Part shown: positions 18,916 to 27,202 of the stretch, piece by piece
How the letters are laid out: each line of letters opens with the position of its first letter
How positions within the stretch are numbered: position 1 is the first letter of the stretch
Assembly (NCBI GenBank): GCA_964544885.1
Contig: CAZJDX010000016.1
Span: forward strand, 13,296 to 77,295
From: QQVM01 sp964544885
GTDB taxonomy: Bacteria > Bacteroidota > Bacteroidia > AKYH767-A > 2013-40CM-41-45
Reading direction: 5' to 3'
DNA: 64,000 nucleotides
The notes under the pieces: generated by a model
Database searches by the model: none
What the model was told of the DNA's origin: nothing
The model's input: only the letters and a program-made list of their open reading frames with translations
Position numbers and translations under genes: made by a program

Positions 18916-20472
18916 CTAATCAATAATGATTTTCTTAGAAAGCTGCTCTTCACCCGCGCGCATGTTCAGATTGTAAAATCCCGCTGAGAGGAAGGAAACA
19001 GGAATAGAAAGTGAATGATAGCCTGCCTGCTGAACTTCGTTTACCTGCTGTTTCCAGACAAGCCTGCCCCTGAGATCGCTGATGCTTAGAGCAACTTCGG
19101 TGCGACGGGGAAGGAAATACTGAACATTCAAGGTGCTTCCGGCCGGGTTTGGGTGAGGTGGATATAATTGGGCTGTGCTCACGATTTTATCGTAAGCCAG
19201 CTCATGATCACCAAGTATGACAGAACTGTCCTGAATGATATTTTCATCGCCTGTCTGATACAGTGTATAGGCAAAATAGACCAACATCATTTCATCAGTG
19301 GTGGCTTCTCCAAGACTCACATTTTGTGGCGGGTTATTGGGGTTATGATGGTTCGCGCTGGTATTGTCATAAAATGCGGAGGAATAGAGCGTGGTGCCGG
19401 CGGGTATTTTAAGCACTCGTGGGAATGAATAAGTACCCTGCCAGTGGAAATCCCAATGTCGTATATGGATGAATGGGATGGTATCCTGACTTAAAGTTAC
19501 ACCATAGGAAGTAATGCTCTTTCCGATAAGGTGCATATGCGGGCCAATGGCAAGCACGCTCACATCCACGGGTACTGTATAGTGTGCCGTAAATGTTCTG
19601 GTGGTATTGGCCGGAATGAACAGCGGTCCGTTGTCAAGCTGAAAATGATTAAGCGGCGGATCAATGGAGATCTCGCGAAGCGGAATCGAGGTGAGTTTGA
19701 ATCTGATCTCTGTGCTGTCGGATTGTCCAAAGCTTCCTCCCGGGTAATGGACCTGTATAACGATATTTGTGTTAGCATTGAGACGAATTCCCATTCCGGC
19801 TGGCATGCGGTTAACCTGTTGTCCGGGAACCCAGACTCCGATTAGTTTGGATGATGAGGAACCGGTTCCGCCGAAATTGGTATATCCGGGTCCGGGATCT
19901 GCCGCATCCAGTTGGGCCGGCACATTGCTTGAATCCTCGAAGACAAGAATATGATGAACAATTCCCCTGTTTCCGGGTAATGCTTCTATCTCTGTGATAT
20001 ATTGAGCGGAAGCAAGTCCTGTTGGAATGACGAAGCAGCGATACAGATCCGAAGAGGTATTCACTGTATATGCAGGCATCCGGCTGATAAGGTCAGGGTT
20101 GATGATCTCCGCATTTCCTGAGTACACCGGCGGAGCAGGAGCCAGGCTTGTATCGCCGGCAGGTGCGCCTTGGGCGACCCAGTCCAGGATAGCGGTCCTT
20201 TCCTGAGCAGTGAGAAGTCTTTCATGCGCGAATCTGGAGAATTGGGGATCAGGAGGCCAGGGTGGCATTTCACCTGAGAGAATCACATCTTCTATATCGC
20301 CACTGTTTTGTTCAGCATCCGGAAAGGTCATCAGTGAAAAGGGAGCAATTCCCCCGTCGTGGTGACAGGATGTGCAGCGCGTGTATAGAATATTCGCGAC
20401 TGAATTCGACCAGGTGACCTGGGCGGAACCCAGCGAAGGAAGCAAGAGGAGAATGAACAATACCTTTTTCAT
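18916..20472 (-). CDS. T9SS-secreted heme c / copper type II monooxygenase-like protein
   Basis: Predicted exported redox protein. After the signal peptide (MKKVLFILLLLPSLGSAQ) comes a single c-type heme site CTSCH at residues 33-37 of the form starting at 20472, with a cytochrome-like fold around it (GEMPPWPPDP, ILDWVAQGAP). The rest is a PHM-like copper domain pair: possible CuH ligands VHHILVFED and IQVHYPGG, CuM ligands PHMHLIG, and a Met in TTDEMMLVYFAY. A type A T9SS sorting domain ends the protein (LYPPHPNPAGSTLNV ... GFYNLNMRAG). The frame also has an ATG at 20493, but the Met at 20472 gives a normal signal peptide. Electron transfer from heme to a copper oxygenation site is inferred. 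Substrate unknown. Confidence 0.82.
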   Translation of the reverse strand: MKKVLFILLLLPSLGSAQVTWSNSVANILYTRCTSCHHDGGIAPFSLMTFPDAEQNSGDIEDVILSGEMPPWPPDPQFSRFAHERLLTAQERTAILDWVAQGAPAGDTSLAPAPPVYSGNAEIINPDLISRMPAYTVNTSSDLYRCFVIPTGLASAQYITEIEALPGNRGIVHHILVFEDSSNVPAQLDAADPGPGYTNFGGTGSSSSKLIGVWVPGQQVNRMPAGMGIRLNANTNIVIQVHYPGGSFGQSDSTEIRFKLTSIPLREISIDPPLNHFQLDNGPLFIPANTTRTFTAHYTVPVDVSVLAIGPHMHLIGKSITSYGVTLSQDTIPFIHIRHWDFHWQGTYSFPRVLKIPAGTTLYSSAFYDNTSANHHNPNNPPQNVSLGEATTDEMMLVYFAYTLYQTGDENIIQDSSVILGDHELAYDKIVSTAQLYPPHPNPAGSTLNVQYFLPRRTEVALSISDLRGRLVWKQQVNEVQQAGYHSLSIPVSFLSAGFYNLNMRAGEEQLSKKIIID

Positions 20473-20901
20473 GTGACTTGTATTATGACGCATAAAAATA
20501 TGAAAAAATGCGGAATGATCTTTAAGAAATACCTGTAATGGGAAGCATAATGAAAATATTTTAAAATTGATTCCCGTTGATTACATCATATTGTGCTTAC
20601 TCCTTTACAGTATTCACTAATGGTTCCATCATCCTTATCTTAGCAATTTGTAATGTATTAGATCAAAAATTCAGAGACAAAACGGGATTTTATTTATGTA
20701 GAATTCGAAGCATGAATTTGATTCCTTTCTACAGGAAGAATCAGTTGGCTTGATTTTTAGCATCATTTTTAATCAGACAAAAGGAGAGAATATATACTGA
20801 ATGATGCATATTACAAGAATTCTATAAAAAATAAGAGATCCTGATATTTTAATTCATACATTTAACTCAACCAATCAAGATGACCGGATAGATTCTAACA
20901 A
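20473..20901. other. AT-rich divergent intergenic region
   Basis: About 430 bp between two divergently oriented T9SS cargo genes. I see no gene, RNA or strong hairpin; it is visibly more AT-rich than the genes and presumably holds both promoters, but no clean TTTG-N19-TAnnTTTG pair stands out. Confidence 0.5.
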
Positions 20902-22404
20902 GTGAAAATTTTTTTCTGCATTTTACTTTCTTTCTTGTTTTTTTTCGGACGGGCTGCGCACTGGGATTTGTTTCCATTGCATCAGAAATCTTACTATTTC
21001 ACTACTCAGGCTTTTTACACTCCTAACTCAGTTGAATTGCATACGTTTGATTCGTTGCAGACCCGGTTGAATGAAACAGTTCACTTTGCAAAATACAACC
21101 TGGATCTGAAAGGAGCCCTTACATGTTATGAAGATACACTTCAGTATTTGAATTGGCTGAGGAATGATCTGATGCATGTGGATTCTTTAATCTACAGGAA
21201 TGATACAGTATTTTACTTTTCACCGTATAGCACCCTGCCATTTTATTTTCTCCCACTTGCAATTCCTGGCCAAAGCTGGACTGTGAGTTCGGATTATCCA
21301 TTGAATGATTACAATGAGATAAGCATTACCTGTTCCGCAATTCAGATTGAGAATATTGCCGGTATTACCGACAGCGTTAAGGTATTTACTCTTACGGCAA
21401 ATGGATCGAGTTCCGGCCAGGTTCCGGTCAGTAATTTTGAAATCAGATTAAGCAAGAATTTTGGTTTTATTGAGTTTGTACCTTTACCACTCTTTTTATA
21501 CCATCCTTCCGGTGTAAATTTTTATTCTTTCGAACTGATTGGTTTTATTGACACTTCGGGAATAAATTATGGATATCGACAGCCTGGTTTTTCTGATTAT
21601 TTTAATTTGTTGGCTGGAGACATTCTGGCATGGGAGCATCATTATGACGGATGGAATCTCTTCGACTGGACCGAGTATTACCGGGATTCAATAACTTCAG
21701 TAATGAAGACACCGGATTCTGTGATCTATACTTATGACAGGATGGTATTGGATACTGATCTGGTCACTACCCGGTATTCTAACCTTAGCATTAAATTTTT
21801 CAAGTCTGAATTCCAGAATATGCTGGAGGCGCCGTCGCAATGGCTTGGTTTGGGAAATAATATGTTTGGTTCTGCCATGTCACATCATTCGGTTCTTATT
21901 TGGAATACAGGCCATTTGACAATTGAAGTGGATTCATTAAACGGAGACACCATTACATCATATACATTTTTATCCGATGCAACATCTGTTGATACAACCG
22001 ATTGCGCCATTTATCAGACAACCGATCTTTACTTCAGCTTTCACATTAACTCCAGGGCAGGTATCACAGAATCGTGTAATTATAATTTTACCGGGTTTTG
22101 TACCAGACTGATTGGTTCACGAATAAACGGTGTTCAGAATGGAAACATCACGCTGGATCTGGATGAAAATATTCCTGTTGACCATCAGGAGCTGAGAGTG
22201 TATCCAAATCCTGTCAGTGATGTGCTGTTTTTCGACCAGTCCGGCGAAGGTCGATATGCAGTCATTAATCAACTTGGTGAAGTAATGTTGTATGGTGAAT
22301 ACAATCAGCCATTCATTGAAGTGGATAAATTAGTGAAAGGTGTTTACATAGTCCGGATCGAGCAAATGGATAAAATGTATTATTCCAGGTTTGTCAGGCT
22401 ATAG
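20902..22404 (+). CDS. T9SS type A sorting-domain protein of unknown function
   Basis: 500-aa predicted secreted protein with signal peptide (MKIFFCILLSFLFFFGRAAHW) and C-terminal type A sorting domain (LRVYPNPVSDVLFFDQSGEG ... KGVYIVRIEQM). The ~400-residue middle has no domain that I recognise. It is rich in aromatic residues, Asp and Thr, and looks like beta structure (YEDTLQYLNWLRNDL; DILAWEHHYDGWNLFDWTEY). Start is a GTG; no ATG fits the signal peptide. It is convergent with the CtlX-type gene, with 83 bp and a small hairpin between them. Possibly a lineage-specific cargo protein. Confidence 0.8.
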   Translation: MKIFFCILLSFLFFFGRAAHWDLFPLHQKSYYFTTQAFYTPNSVELHTFDSLQTRLNETVHFAKYNLDLKGALTCYEDTLQYLNWLRNDLMHVDSLIYRNDTVFYFSPYSTLPFYFLPLAIPGQSWTVSSDYPLNDYNEISITCSAIQIENIAGITDSVKVFTLTANGSSSGQVPVSNFEIRLSKNFGFIEFVPLPLFLYHPSGVNFYSFELIGFIDTSGINYGYRQPGFSDYFNLLAGDILAWEHHYDGWNLFDWTEYYRDSITSVMKTPDSVIYTYDRMVLDTDLVTTRYSNLSIKFFKSEFQNMLEAPSQWLGLGNNMFGSAMSHHSVLIWNTGHLTIEVDSLNGDTITSYTFLSDATSVDTTDCAIYQTTDLYFSFHINSRAGITESCNYNFTGFCTRLIGSRINGVQNGNITLDLDENIPVDHQELRVYPNPVSDVLFFDQSGEGRYAVINQLGEVMLYGEYNQPFIEVDKLVKGVYIVRIEQMDKMYYSRFVRL

Positions 22405-22413
22405 TTTGCCGTG

Positions 22414-22429
22414 TCCGGTTAAAACCGGA
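22414..22429. terminator. Short hairpin between convergent genes
   Basis: TCCGGTT-AA-AACCGGA forms a short GC-containing hairpin 10 bp after the stop of the plus-strand gene. No T-run follows directly, so it is a weak terminator candidate at best. Confidence 0.3.
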
Positions 22430-22487
22430 TCAGGAACTGATTCACGAAAAAAGTGGAGTGATTTTTTATCAAAGCGTATTTACATGC

Positions 22488-23384
22488 CTAAAACAACTCA
22501 GCGATCATGCATCTCGCACTGCCTCCTCCTGCTTTTTCGATGGTATCCAAGGGACAATGAATAATTTGCGAGTATTTATTTAACTGATCCAGTTGTCCCG
22601 AAGTAAATGAATCATGAGCTCTGGTTGACATGACCAGGAATTTCTCCCCATCTTTATTACAGAGCTGGAGACAGTTTCCGCAGAAATTCATGAGTTGTTC
22701 CTGGCTTATCTCTACCATTTCCAGACTGCCTCTTTGAAAGGAATCTTTGAGCAAGCGTTTCTCGTCAGGGTCAGGAATTGCATCAAGACAGGCGATGCAA
22801 AAACCGTTACCTATGCTCAACACAACATTGGTATGATAGACCGGTCTCTGTGACTGGTCATATGCCATGAAAGTCACCCTTTCATATCCGAGAACCTTAC
22901 TCCATTCGTAAAATAAGTTTGAACTGCTTCTTTCCGACAGCGCTACATAGGCTGTTTTATTTTCATGATCAATCACGATACTGCCGGTTCCTTCCAGGTA
23001 TAAACCCCTCTCCTCGCTGCGACTGAGATCAAGTACAACAGGATAGTCTTTTCTGAGTTGATCAATCAGCTCAGGCCGTCTTTCAAGACGTCGGTTCGGT
23101 GCTTTCATCGGATAAAGTACCATTCGTCCGCCCGGATGGGTGGAGATCCAGTTATTGGGAAAGCATGCATCAGGTGTGGGAAGTGAATCCCTTATCTTAT
23201 GTACCAGGACCTCTATACCCTTTTCTGATAAGAGTCTTTGCAGACCTGAGAATTCAATAGCAGCTTGTTCTTTCTCCTTTTCCGTGATCGTTGATACCAA
23301 CTGAAAAGCATTGTCGGCAGCCGTTTGCGGATTCGGTCCGAAACCTGAGGGTTCGATCATTAATACTCTTGATGCCGGGTTCAT
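22488..23384 (-). CDS. ctlX: Citrulline/arginine-type guanidino hydrolase (CtlX family)
   Basis: 298-aa member of the amidinotransferase / arginine deiminase-like superfamily, closest by pattern to the citrulline utilisation hydrolase CtlX. Visible active-site elements: the substrate-binding block TPDACFPNNWISTHPGG near residue 70-85, LYLEGTGSIVID with the conserved Glu, VYHTNVVLSIG with the catalytic His, and the nucleophilic Cys near the end in GGGSARCMIAELF. It would act in the cytoplasm on a ureido or guanidino compound such as citrulline or arginine; exact substrate unproven. It is convergent with the T9SS gene to its left. The link to the cyanophycin genes further right is only thematic. 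Confidence 0.85.
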   Translation of the reverse strand: MNPASRVLMIEPSGFGPNPQTAADNAFQLVSTITEKEKEQAAIEFSGLQRLLSEKGIEVLVHKIRDSLPTPDACFPNNWISTHPGGRMVLYPMKAPNRRLERRPELIDQLRKDYPVVLDLSRSEERGLYLEGTGSIVIDHENKTAYVALSERSSSNLFYEWSKVLGYERVTFMAYDQSQRPVYHTNVVLSIGNGFCIACLDAIPDPDEKRLLKDSFQRGSLEMVEISQEQLMNFCGNCLQLCNKDGEKFLVMSTRAHDSFTSGQLDQLNKYSQIIHCPLDTIEKAGGGSARCMIAELF

Positions 23385-23640
23385 GGAGAGGCGGTATGGT
23401 TATTCATGAATATGGTAGTTGTATTTCAGGATTGCAGCATTAAGCTGCATTATTAATACACTTACTCTTCTCCCGACAAGATACAAGGATTTTGTAAGAT
23501 TTCTTACAGTTGTCCCGACCTCGTTCGCCTTGATTTTGTGTGAAAGATGAATTATACATTCTTAATTCAAATAGAATAAACATAAGATTCGTTGAGATGT
23601 TACACTTGTAATATTCTACCCTAAAGCTCAACCTGCTGCC

Positions 23641-23853
23641 ATGAATAAAGCCGTATCCTTAGAAAAAATTCGTCCCATGAAAAATGAGCCGGTAGTAACT
23701 TATAATCACATGCAGGAAGATGAACCTCAGAAATATCCTGCACACAAGGAAGAAGAGGATAACAGTTTGCCAATAAGTTTATACATGATTCTTGTTGTCG
23801 ATGCGATCCTGGTCTCAGCCATTGTATTCTTCTCCTTTACAGTTATATTCTGA
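23641..23853 (+). CDS. Small single-pass membrane protein, unknown
   Basis: 70-aa protein with a polar, acidic N-terminal half (QEDEPQKYPAHKEEEDNS) and one strong transmembrane helix at about 47-68 (ISLYMILVVDAILVSAIVFF). It starts at an ATG and is followed within 30 bp by a clean intrinsic terminator, which supports it as a real transcription unit. No family is recognised. Coding potential rests on composition, the clear TM segment and the terminator. Confidence 0.6.
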   Translation: MNKAVSLEKIRPMKNEPVVTYNHMQEDEPQKYPAHKEEEDNSLPISLYMILVVDAILVSAIVFFSFTVIF

Positions 23854-23880
23854 CAAGGATTAACTGTACAAAGACTTAAA

Positions 23881-23908
23881 AATTCCGGTCTTACCGGAAT
23901 TTTTTTTT
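23881..23908 (+). terminator. Intrinsic terminator after small membrane protein gene
   Basis: Perfect 8-bp stem AATTCCGG/CCGGAATT with loop TCTTA, followed by an uninterrupted T-run (23902-23908). It lies 28 bp after the stop codon of the small membrane protein gene. Confidence 0.85.
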
Positions 23909-23955
23909 GCCCCTAAGGTATTTCGATCTGACATGGATGATGTCAGGGGAAATGT

Positions 23956-23963
23956 TATTTTTG
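23956..23963 (+). promoter_or_regulatory. Candidate -7 box TATTTTTG for the sugar dehydrogenase gene
   Basis: TATTTTTG agrees with TAnnTTTG and lies 27 bp before the ATG at 23991. No TTTG at the right distance upstream. It supports the ATG at 23991 over the upstream TTG of the same frame. Confidence 0.3.
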
Positions 23964-23990
23964 CTTCCCACCAACCAGAACTACTATTCC

Positions 23991-25871
23991 ATGAGAAATC
24001 TACTGACCGGCATAAGCCTTTTGTTTTTATTCACCTCGATCAGTTCCGCACAGATATCCCTCGTACCATTCGCTACCGGCGCATCGGATCCGGTGGACAT
24101 CAAGAATTGCGGTGACGAAAGATTATTTGTGGTTGAACAGCGCGGATTTATTTATATCTATGATACAAATGGTGCCAGAATAGACACCCCGTTTCTGGAT
24201 ATTCAGACACGTACCCGCTTCGGCAGTGAACAGGGGCTTCTCGGACTTGCATTTCCTTCCGATTTCAGGGAACATGGATATTTCTATGTGAACTATACCG
24301 CTCAGACCCGTGGCAACACACGTATTTCCAGGTTCAGGGTTAGTCCGCTTGATTCAAACCGTGCGGAGCCATCCAGTGAAGAAATACTGATGGAACTGTA
24401 TCAGCCTTATTCCAATCACAATGGCGGACACCTTGCCTTTGGAGCCGATGGATACCTGTATATAGGTACAGGTGATGGAGGATCAGGGGGTGATCCTCAG
24501 AACAGAGCGCAAAATCCGGATTCTCTTATGGGTAAATTCCTCAGGATAGAGGTCGATCCTTCTTATCCCGGCTATAAAATTCCTCCGACAAATCCTTTCG
24601 CATGCAGTCCACTCCCTGGCAGGGATGAGGTATGGTCTCTTGGTTGGAGAAATCCCTGGAGATGGAGTTTCGACAGGGCTACCGGAGATCTTTGGGTTGG
24701 TGATGTGGGACAAGGCGCATTTGAAGAAGTGGATTTTGAAGCAGCCAATGCTCCGGGGGGTCTCAATTACGGATGGAGATGTTATGAAGGTAATGCCGTT
24801 TACAATGGGACGGGCTGTGCTTCACCTGCTTCGTATGTAGCGCCGGTTGCCACGACCGATCATAATTCAGGAGTTTGTTCTGTGATTGGCGGATATGTTT
24901 ACCGTGGTTCGAGGTATAATGATATGTATGGAAAGTATTTCTTCACGGATTATTGTTCCCCGGTAATGTACACCCTGGAAAGCGACGGTGCCGGCGGATT
25001 TATCAATACCACCCTCGGTAATCTGGGTGGTTCTTCTTTCGCAGGCTTTGGAGAAGATATGTGGGGTGAACTCTACATCGGAACCTTGAGTACCGGTACC
25101 ATCTATAAGTTTATAAGCAACGATTGCACACCTGTTGCAACGATTAATCACGGGTTGGACACCTTAAGCGACTGCGGGCAAGCTCCAGCCAGACTCTATG
25201 TTCCCGCAGGGAGGAATTTTGATTATACATGGTACAGGGACGGCATCATGCTGGCTTCCGACAGCAGTGAGATAATGGCCGATAGTGCCGGAACTTATGT
25301 CGTTGTTGTGATGAATCCGGCCACCCTTTGCACTAATAGTGATACCCTCGTGCTGGTAAACAGCGCTCCTCTGGCATTAAATTTCAGCGGACTTGATACG
25401 TTGTACTGCATTTATAACCAGTCTGTGAATTTGCAACCGTCAATTCCGGGTGGATATTTCAGCGGTGAAGGCATGGAGTGCTTTTCATTTAACCCTGCAC
25501 TGGCAGGAGAAGGATTTCATGAGATTACCTATACCTATGAATCTGCTCAGGGATGCGTGTATGAAACGAGTCAGACTGTCAGGGTGGATGCCTGTCTGGG
25601 AATAACGGATAACAGCTGGCTTAAGACTTTTCAGGTATACCCCAATCCGGGCGACGGGAGCTTCACGATAGATTTTGAGTCAGACAGGAGGAGAACTGTA
25701 AGGCTTGAAATAAGAAGTATAGTGGGACAGCAATTGTATTCGGTTGACTATGAAATACAACCTGGTATGACAAGGATTCAGCCTGACCTCAGATTACCTG
25801 ATAGCGGTATGTACCTCTTGAACTTCAGTGATGGAAATAATTTTTATATTCAAAAATTGCTTGTGAATTGA
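23991..25871 (+). CDS. T9SS-secreted PQQ-dependent glucose/sorbosone dehydrogenase-like protein
   Basis: Predicted exported quinoprotein sugar dehydrogenase with a six-bladed beta-propeller (about 25-380), related to soluble aldose dehydrogenases such as YliI. Visible: signal peptide MRNLLTGISLLFLFTSISSAQ; RLFVVEQRGFIYIYD; the active-site His region YSNHNGGHLAFGADGYLYIG followed by TGDGGSGGDPQN; and LGWRNPWRWSFDR. An Ig-like segment follows (FDYTWYRDGIML), then a 'GGYFSGEGMECFSFNPAL' Ig-type domain, then a type A T9SS sorting domain (FQVYPNPGDGSFTI). It would oxidise sugars at the cell surface if PQQ is available; no PQQ synthesis genes are in this window. The frame extends to a TTG at 23907, but the signal peptide fixes the ATG at 23991. 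Confidence 0.9.
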   Translation: MRNLLTGISLLFLFTSISSAQISLVPFATGASDPVDIKNCGDERLFVVEQRGFIYIYDTNGARIDTPFLDIQTRTRFGSEQGLLGLAFPSDFREHGYFYVNYTAQTRGNTRISRFRVSPLDSNRAEPSSEEILMELYQPYSNHNGGHLAFGADGYLYIGTGDGGSGGDPQNRAQNPDSLMGKFLRIEVDPSYPGYKIPPTNPFACSPLPGRDEVWSLGWRNPWRWSFDRATGDLWVGDVGQGAFEEVDFEAANAPGGLNYGWRCYEGNAVYNGTGCASPASYVAPVATTDHNSGVCSVIGGYVYRGSRYNDMYGKYFFTDYCSPVMYTLESDGAGGFINTTLGNLGGSSFAGFGEDMWGELYIGTLSTGTIYKFISNDCTPVATINHGLDTLSDCGQAPARLYVPAGRNFDYTWYRDGIMLASDSSEIMADSAGTYVVVVMNPATLCTNSDTLVLVNSAPLALNFSGLDTLYCIYNQSVNLQPSIPGGYFSGEGMECFSFNPALAGEGFHEITYTYESAQGCVYETSQTVRVDACLGITDNSWLKTFQVYPNPGDGSFTIDFESDRRRTVRLEIRSIVGQQLYSVDYEIQPGMTRIQPDLRLPDSGMYLLNFSDGNNFYIQKLLVN

Positions 25872-26093
25872 TTTCAGTTCATGACCTGAAGTAAAACGTT
25901 TTGCTTCGCTGCGGGCTGAATTTATAAAGCGATTGCTTCTGAATGTACCTCCTTCAGGCTTGACTTTCCGTTCATTTTACCGTCAGGAGAAGGAATACCT
26001 TTCTGGCAGTATGAACTTATTTGTCATCCCATCTTTCCATGTGATCCATTCCGGAACTATAAATTGATGGAATGGTGTATAGTATATGCCGAT

Positions 26094-27170
26094 TCACTTC
26101 GGTGCATACCTGAGCAGGGCGGCGGCTATTCCTGAAAAAACTATATTGGGGGTCCAGACCGCGATAAGCGGCGGAATGCTTCCGTTGATCGCAAAGGTAT
26201 CGGATATCTGCATGAACATGATGAAACTGAAACTGATCGCGATGCCTAATCCGAGTTGAGCCCCAATGCCGCCTCTTACCTTCCTGCTGGAAAGCGAAAC
26301 TCCGATGATCATGAGTATGAATGTCGAAAAAGGTACGGCTATCCTTCTGTATTTGGCAACAAGGTAGGCGTTCACATTTCCGCTCCCTGACAGTTGTTCT
26401 TCTCTGATAAATTTAGTCAGCGCCGGTGTATCCATCGCTTCAATGATATTGAGCCGGCGTTTGAAATCAGAAGGATGTACCGGAAGGATGGTGTCCAAAA
26501 CTTTACCGCTTTGCAATGTTTCCTTAAATCCATCAACAGTCCTGATGTAGTAGTTTTCAATTTTCCATGTTGATGAGGTGCTGTCCCAGAGTATCCGGTC
26601 AGATGAAAGAAACCAGACCCTTGAGCGGTTTTCAATTTTTTCCAGGGAAAAACGGTATCCGATGTTTTGGGTATTATTATAACTTTCCATATACATGAAA
26701 AATCCCGGGCTAAGTTGTCTGTGTAGATTCCTGTCTTTGAATTCAACAGGATTCTTGATATAGGTATTCTCAAAGGCAAGCTTAACTTTGTTGGAATGAG
26801 GAATTACCCAGCCGTTAAAATAAAATGACAGCAAGGCAAGGATGAAAGCTGATACGAAATAGGGAAGGAGCAGGCGTCGAAAGCTGATCCCGCTGTTCAG
26901 AATCGCCACAATTTCTGTATTTGCCGCCATGCGCGCCGTGAAATAAATGACGGAAATGAAAACAAAGAGAGGTGCGAACAGATTTGCAAAGTAAGGTATG
27001 AAGTTGAAGTAATAGTCAACAACAATGGATCGCAGCGGAGCCTTTCGTTCAATAAAATCGTCTAACTTCTCACTGATATCGAAGATAACGGCAATGAGAA
27101 TGATGAGTGTCAGGGAAAAGAAAAATGTCCCCAGAAATTTTCGTATAATATACCTGTCAAGAATTTTCAT
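26094..27170 (-). CDS. lptG: LptF/LptG-family lipopolysaccharide export permease
   Basis: 358-aa inner-membrane permease of the LptB2FG transporter that moves LPS from the inner membrane to the Lpt bridge. Typical YjgP/YjgQ pattern: MKILDRYIIRKFLGTFFFSL, TM helices at about 12-30, 50-75 and 95-115, an ~150-residue periplasmic beta domain, then three TM helices at the end (about 275-355). The RMAANTEIVAILNSGISFRRLL coupling region is well preserved. F or G cannot be separated reliably in this phylum. It lies 32 bp downstream of tgt on the same strand, and the tgt-lptG order suggests one operon. Confidence 0.9.
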   Translation of the reverse strand: MKILDRYIIRKFLGTFFFSLTLIILIAVIFDISEKLDDFIERKAPLRSIVVDYYFNFIPYFANLFAPLFVFISVIYFTARMAANTEIVAILNSGISFRRLLLPYFVSAFILALLSFYFNGWVIPHSNKVKLAFENTYIKNPVEFKDRNLHRQLSPGFFMYMESYNNTQNIGYRFSLEKIENRSRVWFLSSDRILWDSTSSTWKIENYYIRTVDGFKETLQSGKVLDTILPVHPSDFKRRLNIIEAMDTPALTKFIREEQLSGSGNVNAYLVAKYRRIAVPFSTFILMIIGVSLSSRKVRGGIGAQLGLGIAISFSFIMFMQISDTFAINGSIPPLIAVWTPNIVFSGIAAALLRYAPK

Positions 27171-27202
27171 GTTCGACCAAGGATCATCAGGGATCTTCTG
27201 AT

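Noticed and set aside
23440..23631. 63-codon minus-strand frame between ctlX and the small membrane protein gene
   Set aside because: No family match, composition typical of AT-rich spacer, and it lies across the probable promoter region of the small membrane protein gene.
25888..25907. 20-bp near-palindrome GAAGTAAAACGTTTTGCTTC after the sugar dehydrogenase gene
   Set aside because: It lies between convergent genes, has one imperfect pair and no T-run; a chance AT-rich dyad cannot be excluded and no regulator is implied.
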